Translations under genes and position numbers: made by a program
Notes under the pieces: generated by a model
Told to the model about the DNA's origin: nothing
What the model saw: only the letters and a program-made list of their open reading frames with translations
Database searches by the model: none
Assembly (NCBI GenBank): GCA_948742005.1
Contig: CAPYQR010000091.1
Coordinates: 1 to 6,561 of the forward strand
DNA: 6,561 nt
From: an uncultured bacterium
Lineage (GTDB): Bacteria > Cyanobacteriota > Vampirovibrionia > Gastranaerophilales > Gastranaerophilaceae
Direction of reading: 5' to 3'
In this document: positions 1 through 5,568 of the stretch, piece after piece
Numbering within the stretch: the first letter of the stretch is position 1
How the letters are laid out: every line of letters starts with the position of its first letter

Positions 1-460
1 GTTTTCCTGTCGGTGAAACTTCTTTTTTATAGTAAATACCGGGGGAGCGGACGATTTGCGAAACGATAACACGTTCTGCACCGTTAACAATAAATGTACC
101 TTTGTCGGTCATTGTCGGGATGTCGCCGATATAAACCTCTTGTTCTTTAATTTCACCGCTGTCACGGTTAACAAGCCTCATCATGACTCTTAATTGCTTA
201 GCATAAGTAGCATCATGGATTCTTGCTTCTTCGATTGTATATTTCGGCTTATCGAATGTATAGTTTGGCAAAAAGTGCAATTCTAATCTGCCCGTATAAT
301 CTTTAATCGGGCTGAATGAAAGCAATTCTTCCTTTAAACCCTCTTTTAAAAATTGTTCAAATGATTTTTTTTGAACTTCGATTAGATCAGGTAAATCTTG
401 AAGACGGGTTGCGGGAATTCCCGAGGGGGTTACACGGCTTGCTTTGTTTAATAATGTCAT
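1..460 (-). CDS. rpoB: RNA polymerase beta subunit, N-terminal part (left-edge truncated)
   Basis: Codes for the first 153 residues of the beta subunit of RNA polymerase, the catalytic core partner of beta-prime; the rest lies beyond the left edge. Visible family wording includes [15 protein letters not shown] (about residues 24-38), [16 protein letters not shown] (48-63), [14 protein letters not shown] (102-115) and [18 protein letters not shown] (127-144), all from the conserved beta protrusion/lobe start. The ATG at 460 is preceded by AGAGG (468-472, minus) with a 7-base spacing. The [10 protein letters not shown] stretch resembles cyanobacterial and plastid RpoB from memory. There is no rplL or rplJ upstream; instead the gene has its own promoter (586-613) and a leader of about 120 bases. 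Identity is very secure; lineage placement is inference. Confidence 0.97.
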   Translation of the reverse strand, partial: MTLLNKASRVTPSGIPATRLQDLPDLIEVQKKSFEQFLKEGLKEELLSFSPIKDYTGRLELHFLPNYTFDKPKYTIEEARIHDATYAKQLRVMMRLVNRDSGEIKEQEVYIGDIPTMTDKGTFIVNGAERVIVSQIVRSPGIYYKKEVSPTGK

Positions 461-485
461 CTAAGTACCTCTAATTATTATGTAT

Positions 486-566
486 TTACGATTTCATTAA
501 ATGGTGTATTTTATATGTGCTTTTGGCTATCTTCGGCGCAAAGGCTTTTTTGTCATAATACATCAT
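486..566 (-). other. Possible 26-codon leader ORF in the rpoB 5' leader
   Basis: On the minus strand, an ATG at 566 (followed at once by a second ATG at 563) opens 26 codons ending in TAA at 488-486, 25 bases before the rpoB start. The peptide would be rich in Lys and begins MMYYDKKAFAPK. It would start about 13 bases after the predicted transcript start and has no Shine-Dalgarno sequence, which argues against translation. Its middle (about 519-545) is clearly more GC-rich than the surrounding AT-rich intergenic DNA, so this stretch may be conserved for coding or for RNA structure. An open frame this short can arise by chance. Confidence 0.2.
519..551 (+). terminator. Weak hairpin plus T-run in the rpoB leader region
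   Basis: GCTTTTG (519-525) can pair with CAAAGGC (539-545) with one G-U pair and a 13-base loop, followed by six T residues (546-551). Read rightward this has the form of a short intrinsic terminator that would stop transcripts antisense to rpoB. On the minus strand the same arms form a hairpin with one A-C mismatch inside the rpoB leader RNA. It is weak, and it overlaps the possible leader ORF. Confidence 0.2.
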
Positions 567-585
567 TTTATATATTGACTTATTA

Positions 586-613
586 ATTATACGGGCTGAA
601 ATGCCATGGTCAA
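586..613 (-). promoter_or_regulatory. Probable sigma-70 promoter of rpoB
   Basis: Read on the minus strand there is a TTGACC -35 box (613-608), a 16-base spacer and a perfect TATAAT -10 box (591-586). This predicts a transcript start near 579 and a leader of about 119 bases before the rpoB ATG. It is the best minus-strand match in the rpoB upstream region and fits an rpoB expressed without the ribosomal-protein operon. The -35 box overlaps a near-palindrome centred on CCATGG (about 602-612). Confidence 0.7.
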
Positions 614-644
614 GCTTTTGACTTAATAAAATTTTACATAACAC

Positions 645-672
645 TTGAAATTTTTAAAAAATAGTGTAAAAT
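645..672 (+). promoter_or_regulatory. Candidate sigma-70 promoter for the 303-aa gene
   Basis: TTGAAA (645-650), a 16-base spacer and TAAAAT (667-672) give a good vegetative promoter with a predicted start near 679 and a leader of about 125 bases. A small inverted pair ACACT (641-645)/AGTGT (663-667) brackets the spacer. A rival is TATAAT at 779-784 with a poor -35 (TTCAAA, 755-760, 18-base spacer), which would start the RNA only a few bases before the Shine-Dalgarno sequence. Both are unproven. Confidence 0.45.
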
Positions 673-740
673 AAGTACTCATTTGATTTTATGTCATTTT
701 TTCTTTTTGTTCGGTATGTTTAAAAAAATAAAATTAATAA

Positions 741-752
741 TTGATTAATCAA
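741..752. repeat. Perfect 12-bp palindrome, operator-like
   Basis: TTGATTAATCAA is exactly self-complementary and lies just upstream of a weak -35-like box (755-760) and the TATAAT at 779-784, about 50 bases before the ATG at 804. It could bind a dimeric regulator. Its half-sites equal those of FNR, but they are separated by two bases rather than four, so it is not a standard FNR site. In AT-rich DNA palindromes of this length are not rare. Confidence 0.3.
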
Positions 753-793
753 AGTTCAAAAAATTTTTTTACGGTATTTATAATAATATATTT

Positions 794-800
794 AGGAGAG
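794..800 (+). promoter_or_regulatory. Strong ribosome binding site fixing the start at 804
   Basis: AGGAGAG ends three bases before the ATG at 804 (AGGAG core to ATG is 5 bases). No comparable site precedes the in-frame TTG at 741, which also lies inside the palindrome. This selects the ATG at 804 as the start. Confidence 0.85.
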
Positions 801-803
801 AAA

Positions 804-1715
804 ATGAATATTAAAAACATTTCAAACTTATCGTTTGTAAATTTTAAATCTTGTAAACCGAAAAGAAAAAATAATGAAAATGCCGCCGTTGGTAATGATA
901 TTACTTTTAAAGGTGAAGATAATGATAAAAAATTAAGCAAAAAAGAATTTTTAAAACAGATGCTTGCAATGCAGGCTCAAAGCGGCGTTGCGGTCAATAA
1001 TAAAGAGTGTGAAAAAAATCAAAAATCTCAAATTGAAACATTGGCTTGTGAAGTTGAAAAATCAATTAGCTCTGAATTTGAAGATGAAATTTTTAAATAT
1101 CATAATTTTGTTAAAAAATTATTAAAAGAAAATAAAGGTAAGAACAATGGCTATTTTGTAAGCCCGCAGGGTGTTAAATATTTTTGTATGCATAATTTTT
1201 CAACAATTCAAATTGAGCAGCGTTATAAAGGCATTCCTTATGATAACGACTGGCATTATCAAGGCTATCCAAACGGCAGGCTGCCAAAAGAAGATTATGA
1301 AAAACAGACAGCTTTTATCTATTGCCAAAATTATAATCCCGAAAGCGTAGTATATGAATTTAGAAATTACAATCTTGATGATGACCATGGTTATACCGAT
1401 GCTTTAATTTTGGATGATAAATTTTCATATATCGAAACAGGACATGATGCTTTTTCTCCTTATAAAATTAAGTATTTATACGATAAATCAGGAAATTTAA
1501 AACGAGCAAAAATAATAGCATATAGAAAAACAGATAAGGCAAAAGATTCGATTTTTATTTTTGATGAAAATCGTAAGGTTTCTAAAATTTATTATGATAT
1601 TAAAACAATAGGAAATAGTTTCCGTGAAAATTATAAAGAAGCAAGTGCTGTTTATGAAAGAAACGAGCAGGGCGGGTTTGATTTTGTCGGTGAAAATGTT
1701 TGGAATTTTTGTTAA
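804..1715 (+). CDS. Uncharacterised 303-aa protein with N-terminal FKG tag
   Basis: I do not recognise this protein. From the ATG at 804 it is 303 residues with no signal peptide or membrane segment, so it is probably soluble. Residues 1-35 are basic and Asn/Lys-rich and lead into ITFKG (33-37), a short tag I associate from memory with many Gastranaerophilales proteins. A charged, helical section follows (about 40-105, including a KKLSKKEFLKQMLAMQ-like helix). After about residue 120 the protein becomes rich in Tyr, Asn and Asp with short beta-like units (YDKSGNLKRAKII, IFDENRKVSKIYYD near 230-270), reminiscent of YD or beta-sheet repeat proteins but without a true repeat array. It ends ENVWNFC. 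It stands alone behind its own candidate promoter and is followed after 33 bases by the next promoter. Function unknown; that it is a real gene is well supported by length and ribosome binding site. Confidence 0.85.
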   Translation: MNIKNISNLSFVNFKSCKPKRKNNENAAVGNDITFKGEDNDKKLSKKEFLKQMLAMQAQSGVAVNNKECEKNQKSQIETLACEVEKSISSEFEDEIFKYHNFVKKLLKENKGKNNGYFVSPQGVKYFCMHNFSTIQIEQRYKGIPYDNDWHYQGYPNGRLPKEDYEKQTAFIYCQNYNPESVVYEFRNYNLDDDHGYTDALILDDKFSYIETGHDAFSPYKIKYLYDKSGNLKRAKIIAYRKTDKAKDSIFIFDENRKVSKIYYDIKTIGNSFRENYKEASAVYERNEQGGFDFVGENVWNFC

Positions 1716-1748
1716 GTTTTGTAAAAATACCATAAAATTTTATCAATA

Positions 1749-1776
1749 TTGACAATTCAGCTTCTTTTTGTATAAT
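1749..1776 (+). promoter_or_regulatory. Exact-consensus sigma-70 promoter
   Basis: TTGACA (1749-1754), a 16-base spacer and TATAAT (1771-1776) match both vegetative consensus boxes at all 12 positions. The predicted start is near 1783, giving a leader of about 27 bases to the ATG at 1810. The in-frame TTG at 1768 would lie inside this promoter and so cannot be the start from it. Confidence 0.8.
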
Positions 1777-1798
1777 GAAAAATGCGCTAAAAAGGCAA

Positions 1799-1804
1799 AG
1801 GTGA
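1799..1804 (+). promoter_or_regulatory. Ribosome binding site fixing the start at 1810
   Basis: AGGTGA lies five bases before the ATG at 1810 and within the short leader expected from the promoter at 1749-1776. It supports ATG 1810 over the upstream TTG (1768) and GTG (1801). Confidence 0.7.
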
Positions 1805-1809
1805 ATAAA

Positions 1810-2028
1810 ATGTCCGGAATCAACGGAATAAATTACAACATAGCAAATAATAATATTAATCTTTATACGAAACGTACATGCAGCGATAATTCTGAACTTT
1901 TTATCACTTCAAAATTAAACATGCTTTATGAACAAGCGCTTTCAAACAAAAACATGCATTCAAGCAGAAGAAACTTAAGAAAAATGTTAGAAGCAAATCA
2001 AGGCAAATATCTTGACGAAACAGTTTAG
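1810..2028 (+). CDS. Uncharacterised 72-aa small protein
   Basis: This is a small soluble protein I do not recognise. It begins MSGINGINYNIANNNINLY, an Asn/Ile-rich and probably flexible head, and continues with a likely amphipathic helix (SKLNMLYEQALSNKN, about residues 36-50) and a basic segment (SSRRNLRKMLEANQGKYLDE). There is one Cys (residue 24) and no signal peptide or membrane segment. The start is set by the ribosome binding site at 1799-1804 and the exact-consensus promoter just upstream; a longer reading from TTG 1768 would begin inside the promoter. It converges on the minus-strand gene ending at 2041, with only 12 bases between stop codons and no convincing terminator. The strong promoter suggests high expression; function unknown. 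Confidence 0.7.
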   Translation: MSGINGINYNIANNNINLYTKRTCSDNSELFITSKLNMLYEQALSNKNMHSSRRNLRKMLEANQGKYLDETV

Positions 2029-2040
2029 TTTTTGTTTTAA

Positions 2041-2595
2041 TTAATTGAAATTCTGTTTTAATTTTGTCTGCAGTTCATTTGCGCAATTTAAATATTTTAT
2101 TAAATCCTGATATCTTTCTTCTCGCTCGCCATAAGGAATTGTTTTATCAAGAAGAACTTTAGCATCAAGATTAAGTTCAAGCATTTTATTCACTGCTTTT
2201 TTGATTAATTTTGCTTTGTAGATTTTTGGAAAAAATTTATATAAAAATAATTCTAAAAAAGACGCGTTTTTGTTGTTTAGTTTTGTTTTTTTAAAATCAA
2301 TAAATCTTTTTATTGTTTCAAATGGCGTTTGCGTGTTTGATTGGTTTTTTGTTTGAATATTTTTGATTAAATTGAGGTCATATTCATTTATTCTTTTTTT
2401 GGTTTTTGAATTATTTGTTTTTGGAAGATTTTCACTTTTTTGTGTTTCAAAATCATTTTCGAAATTTGCATATTGATTTGGAACAATTTCAGAATTCATG
2501 TTTTTAAAGAAATTGTTCTCGTTTTCAGTTTGTGAATTTATAATTCCATTTTGAATTAACTTATCGGTTAATGAATTATAATTTGAATTTTCCAT
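2041..2595 (-). CDS. Uncharacterised 184-aa protein, disordered head and basic helical tail
   Basis: I do not recognise this gene. From the ATG at 2595 it codes for 184 residues; an in-frame GTG at 2610 would add five (189 aa), and neither start has a clear Shine-Dalgarno sequence. Residues 1-65 are rich in Asn, Gln and Glu and look disordered. A Lys-rich linker (KTKKRINEYDLNLIKN, about 65-80) leads into a basic, mostly helical C-terminal half: ETIKRFIDFKKTK (93-105), FLELFLYKFFPKIYKAKLIKKAV (113-135), and IPYGEREERYQDLIKYLNCANELQ (153-176). The segment near 113-127 is aromatic but carries too many Lys residues for a clear membrane span. There is no signal peptide. It is divergent from nifU and convergent with the 72-aa gene. 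A role cannot be inferred from sequence. Confidence 0.75.
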   Translation of the reverse strand: MENSNYNSLTDKLIQNGIINSQTENENNFFKNMNSEIVPNQYANFENDFETQKSENLPKTNNSKTKKRINEYDLNLIKNIQTKNQSNTQTPFETIKRFIDFKKTKLNNKNASFLELFLYKFFPKIYKAKLIKKAVNKMLELNLDAKVLLDKTIPYGEREERYQDLIKYLNCANELQTKLKQNFN

Positions 2596-2632
2596 AATTA
2601 TATTATGCACTTAAAATTTTAATTTTTTGCCA

Positions 2633-2662
2633 TATACAAGTACGATTTTTAGGTGATATAAT
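2633..2662 (+). promoter_or_regulatory. Extended -10 promoter of the nifU-nifS cluster
   Basis: TGATATAAT (2654-2662) is a perfect extended -10 element. The -35 region is poor (TATACA at 2633-2638 with an 18-base spacer), as is common when an extended -10 is present. The predicted start is near 2669, leaving a leader of about 63 bases. A second weaker TGATATAAA lies at 2703-2711. No CAAC-N6-GTTG (SufR-like) operator is visible. Confidence 0.5.
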
Positions 2663-2731
2663 AAAAAGTGTACATTAAATAATAAAATCAAGAATTAGTG
2701 CATGATATAAAAAATTAATAGGATAACAAAA

Positions 2732-3565
2732 ATGTGGGAATATTCAGACAAAGTTAAAGACCATTTCAAAAATCCGAGAAATGTAGGCTCGATTGAAAAC
2801 GCTGATGCAATTGGCGAAGCAGGAGCATTATCTTGCGGAGATAAATTAAAGTTATATTTAAAAATAGACAATAATATAATAACTGATGCAAAATTTCAGA
2901 CTTTCGGCTGCGGTTCGGCGGTTGCTGCAAGCAGTATTTTAACCGAAATGTTAATTGGAAAAACGCTCGAAGAAGCTAAAAAAATTACAAACAAACAAAT
3001 AGCAGATGCGCTTGATGGTCTGCCGCCAGAGAAAATGCATTGTTCCGTTATGGGGCGCGAAGCGTTGGAAGATGCTTTAAAAAAATATTTTGAAGATGAT
3101 GAAGATTATTCTGAACTTGAAGATGAAGTTCAAGACGGGGCTAATATAATCTGTCATTGTTTTTCGGTAAGTGAAAGAGAAATTATTGATGCTGTTAATA
3201 ACGGAGCAAAAACTCTTGATGATGTTTCAAAATTGACCTCTGCAGGTCTTGCTTGCGGAAGATGCCGCGAGGCTGTTTTGAATATTATTAAAAAATATTC
3301 AAAAAATGATGATGAAAATCAAGTTTTAACGCCAATTCAACGAATTATTAAAATTAACGGAATAATAAACGATATAATCGCGCCCGAATTAAGAAAAGAC
3401 TCGGGTGATATTGAGCTTATAAATGTTGAGAACAATAATGTTTTTGTAAAATTAAAAGGTCAATGTTCGGGTTGTGTTAATGCAAAACGGACTCTTAAAA
3501 ATTTTGTTGAATTTAAGTTGAGAGAACTTGTTGATGAAAATATTGTTGTAATTGACGAACAATAG
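2732..3565 (+). CDS. nifU: Three-domain Fe-S cluster scaffold protein NifU
   Basis: NifU assembles iron-sulfur clusters from iron and the sulfur delivered by NifS and passes them to target proteins in the cytoplasm. The 277 residues show the full nif-type layout. The IscU-like domain (1-120) has Cys35 in SCGD, Cys60 in FGCGS and Cys104 in MHCS, with the cluster-releasing Asp at 37. The BFD-like [2Fe-2S] domain (about 138-190) has Cys141, Cys143, Cys175 and Cys178 (CHC then CGRC). The C-terminal Nfu domain (about 200-277) has the CSGC motif at Cys245/Cys248. All nine expected cysteines are present. AGGA at 2720-2723 lies 8 bases before the ATG. nifS follows after 9 bases. No nitrogenase genes are visible, so a general Fe-S role is more likely than one devoted to nitrogen fixation. 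Confidence 0.95.
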   Translation: MWEYSDKVKDHFKNPRNVGSIENADAIGEAGALSCGDKLKLYLKIDNNIITDAKFQTFGCGSAVAASSILTEMLIGKTLEEAKKITNKQIADALDGLPPEKMHCSVMGREALEDALKKYFEDDEDYSELEDEVQDGANIICHCFSVSEREIIDAVNNGAKTLDDVSKLTSAGLACGRCREAVLNIIKKYSKNDDENQVLTPIQRIIKINGIINDIIAPELRKDSGDIELINVENNNVFVKLKGQCSGCVNAKRTLKNFVEFKLRELVDENIVVIDEQ

Positions 3566-3574
3566 GAAAATAAA

Positions 3575-4765
3575 ATGAAAAATATATATCTGGATAATAA
3601 TGCTACAACAAAAATAGACCCCTTGGTGCTTGAGAGCATGCTTCCTTTTTTAAAAGAAAATTATGCAAACCCATCAAGCATGTATGATAGTGCTAAAATC
3701 AGTGCAAACGCAATTGAGCATGCGCGTGCGCAAGTTGGAGAGCTTCTGGGGGTTGGTAATTTAAAACAGATAACTTTTACATCCTGTGCAACCGAAAGCG
3801 CAAATACTATCATTAAAGGCGTTGTTGAAAAATATGCATCAAATGAAAAAAAACATATAATCACAACAAAAGTTGAGCATCCTTGCGTTTTAGCGCCTTA
3901 TGAGTTTTTAGAAAAAAAAGGCTTTAAAACAGATTATGTTGGCGTTAATGAAAAGGGTGAATTGAACGTTGATGAATTATTATCTAAAATAACTCCTGAA
4001 ACCGTTTTGGTTTCTGTTATGCATGCAAATAATGAAACAGGCGCTGTTTATCCTGTTTATGATGTTGCGCGTGAGGTCAAAAAAATAAACAAAGAAACAA
4101 AAGTCTTTGTAGACGGCGTTCAGGCTGCTGGAAAAATTAAAATTAATCTGGATGATTCAGATATTGATTTTTATTCAATTTCAGGTCACAAATTCCATGC
4201 GCCTAAAGGTGTCGGTGCAATGTATTGTAAAAAAGGCAATCTTTTTGAGCCGTTAATACATGGCGGACATCAGGAAAATATGCTCCGTGCGGGAACTTAT
4301 AATACAGCATTTATTGTTGCTCTTGGAAAAGCGGCAGAGCTTGCCCTTGAAAATTTGCCTTTTGAAGATAATGAGGTCAAAAGACTGCGTGACAAACTTG
4401 AAAACGGTATTTTAAACAATCTTGCAAATGCGGTTTTGAATTCAAAAAGTGAAAAAAGAGTTGTTAATACTACGAATATCGGGTTTGAATATATCGAGGG
4501 CGAATTAATTTTATTGTATCTGAATGATTTGGGAATTTATGCTTCTTCAGGAAGTGCCTGCACATCAGGAAGCCTTGACCCTTCTCATGTTTTAAGGGCG
4601 CAAAATGTTCCCTTTACTTCGCTTCATGGTTCTGTTCGCTTTTCGCTGTCAAGATTTACCACGGAAGAAGAAATCGATTATGCAATTGAAAAAACAACAG
4701 AAGTTATTAAAAAATTAGCTAAAATTTCGCCTTTTGAGCAAGAACTTAAAAAACTCGGAATGTGA
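3575..4765 (+). CDS. nifS: Cysteine desulfurase NifS
   Basis: This PLP-dependent enzyme converts L-cysteine to L-alanine and carries the sulfur as a persulfide to the NifU scaffold. At 396 residues it has family length. Visible features are the start YLDNNATTKIDP, CATES (71-75) at the PLP phosphate site, His102 in EHP, Asp180 and Gln183 in DGVQAAGK, the PLP-binding Lys206 in SGHKFHAPKG, Arg355 in GSVRFSLSRF, and the catalytic Cys329 in SSGSACTSG. The SSGSACTSG loop identifies the group I (NifS/IscS) type rather than SufS. Its AGGAA (3564-3568) overlaps the nifU stop codon, so the two are almost certainly co-transcribed and possibly translationally coupled. The NifS name is preferred over IscS because of the three-domain NifU partner. 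Confidence 0.95.
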   Translation: MKNIYLDNNATTKIDPLVLESMLPFLKENYANPSSMYDSAKISANAIEHARAQVGELLGVGNLKQITFTSCATESANTIIKGVVEKYASNEKKHIITTKVEHPCVLAPYEFLEKKGFKTDYVGVNEKGELNVDELLSKITPETVLVSVMHANNETGAVYPVYDVAREVKKINKETKVFVDGVQAAGKIKINLDDSDIDFYSISGHKFHAPKGVGAMYCKKGNLFEPLIHGGHQENMLRAGTYNTAFIVALGKAAELALENLPFEDNEVKRLRDKLENGILNNLANAVLNSKSEKRVVNTTNIGFEYIEGELILLYLNDLGIYASSGSACTSGSLDPSHVLRAQNVPFTSLHGSVRFSLSRFTTEEEIDYAIEKTTEVIKKLAKISPFEQELKKLGM

Positions 4766-4776
4766 TTTAAATAAAA

Positions 4777-4798
4777 ATGGAATTAAATTATGGAATTA
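4777..4798 (+). repeat. Duplicated start-codon segment before uppS
   Basis: ATGGAATTA occurs at 4777-4785 and again at 4790-4798, separated by AATT. The second copy holds the uppS start. The first ATG is out of frame and opens 12 codons, ending in TAA at 4813-4815, so it overlaps the start of uppS. There is no clear Shine-Dalgarno sequence for either copy beyond a weak GGA at 4779-4781. Confidence 0.5.
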
Positions 4799-5551
4799 GC
4801 TGTACAAACAATTAAAGAAGAGCAAAATACGCAAGTTTGTGAAAAAGAAATTATAGAAAAAATAAAACAAACAAATTTATCGCACATTGCAATAATAATG
4901 GATGGAAACAGACGCTGGGCAAAAAAACACCTGCTTCCGTCAATGGTCGGACATAAAAAAGGTGTTGATGCTTTAAAAAAAACAACAAAAGCTTGTGATG
5001 ATCTTGGTATCAAATACTTAACCTTATATGCTTTTTCTACTGAAAATTGGAACAGAAAAAAAGAAGAAGTTGATTTTTTAATGGATTTGCTTGCAGTAAC
5101 TTTAAAAAATGAACTTGATGAATTGAATCAAAATAATGTAAAAATGAATTTTATCGGAGATTTATCTGCGCTAAATCCGCAATTGTGCGAAATTATTGAA
5201 TTTTCTCGTGAAAAAACAAAAGAAAATACAGGTGTTGTTTTGACTGTTGCAATTAATTACGGCGCAAGGGACGAGATTGTTAATGCGGTTAAAAATATTG
5301 TAAAAGAAAATATAAAACCTGAAGAGATTGACGAAAAGCTTATTTCAAAATATCTTTATACAAGCAATTTACCTGATCCTGATTTGTTAATCAGAACGTC
5401 AGGCGAAATGAGAATCAGTAATTATCTTTTGTGGCAGATTGCATACAGTGAAACTTATATCACGGATATTTTCTGGCCTGAATTTGATAAAGAAGCCCTT
5501 AAGAGCGCAATTATTGAATTTTTAAAAAGACAGAGAAGATGGGGAAAATAG
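4790..5551 (+). CDS. uppS: Undecaprenyl diphosphate synthase (cis-prenyltransferase)
   Basis: UppS adds isopentenyl units in cis to farnesyl diphosphate to make undecaprenyl diphosphate, the lipid carrier for peptidoglycan and other envelope polymers. The 253-residue product shows all the family landmarks: HIAIIMDGNRRWAKK (32-46) with the Mg-binding Asp38, VGHKKGVDALK (53-63), LYAFSTENWNR (79-89), INYGAR (155-160), and DLLIRTSGEMRISNYLLWQ (198-216) followed by DIFWPEF (226-232). The N-terminal extension before HIAIIMDG is about 31 residues, a little longer than usual and charged (EEQNTQVCEKEIIEK). The start at 4790 is the only in-frame ATG before the motif, but its ribosome binding site is poor. 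It lies 24 bases after nifS and 17 before the rdgB-type gene. It is a peripheral or cytoplasmic enzyme. Confidence 0.96.
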   Translation: MELAVQTIKEEQNTQVCEKEIIEKIKQTNLSHIAIIMDGNRRWAKKHLLPSMVGHKKGVDALKKTTKACDDLGIKYLTLYAFSTENWNRKKEEVDFLMDLLAVTLKNELDELNQNNVKMNFIGDLSALNPQLCEIIEFSREKTKENTGVVLTVAINYGARDEIVNAVKNIVKENIKPEEIDEKLISKYLYTSNLPDPDLLIRTSGEMRISNYLLWQIAYSETYITDIFWPEFDKEALKSAIIEFLKRQRRWGK

Positions 5552-5568
5552 TTTAAAAGTTAGGAAAA

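Larger units (their letters stand above)
461..803. promoter_or_regulatory. Divergent intergenic region between rpoB and the 303-aa gene
   Basis: This 343-base AT-rich stretch contains no convincing protein gene. It holds the rpoB leader (about 461-579) and rpoB promoter (586-613), a rightward promoter (645-672), a perfect 12-base palindrome TTGATTAATCAA (741-752), an A6T6 tract (758-769), a second TATAAT at 779-784, and the ribosome binding site of the next gene. A 10-codon ORF (691-723) lies in the rightward leader and is probably chance. No tRNA or attachment site was seen. Confidence 0.6.

Noticed and set aside
666..678. NtcA-like GTA...TAC box
   Set aside because: GTA and TAC are separated by 7 bases, whereas NtcA sites have 8, and the site overlaps a -10 box by chance composition.
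741..752. FNR-type binding site
   Set aside because: The half-sites TTGAT/ATCAA are present, but they are 2 bases apart instead of the 4 required by FNR/CRP-family sites.
741..803. TTG start giving a 324-aa version of the 303-aa protein
   Set aside because: No ribosome binding site precedes it, while ATG 804 has AGGAGAG at ideal distance.
1480..1640. YD-repeat/Rhs-type toxin in the 303-aa protein
   Set aside because: Only one or two YDxxGNL-like units occur, with no repeat array, core domain or toxin end.
1497..1733. Minus-strand open frame opposite the 303-aa gene
   Set aside because: It is a shadow of the coding strand, with no ribosome binding site and a composition explained by the opposite frame; the same holds for minus-strand frames at 749-940, 1200-1388, 3661-3864 and 4783-5013.
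1768..1809. TTG start giving an 86-aa version of the 72-aa protein
   Set aside because: The codon lies in the spacer of an exact-consensus promoter and upstream of the predicted transcript start.
2018..2058. Bidirectional terminator between the convergent genes
   Set aside because: AAACAG and CTGTTT are complementary, but the loop is 29 bases and no GC-rich stem or clean T-run follows.
2732..4765. Nitrogen-fixation cluster
   Set aside because: Only nifU and nifS are present; no nifHDK, nifB or related genes are visible, and the neighbours are housekeeping genes.
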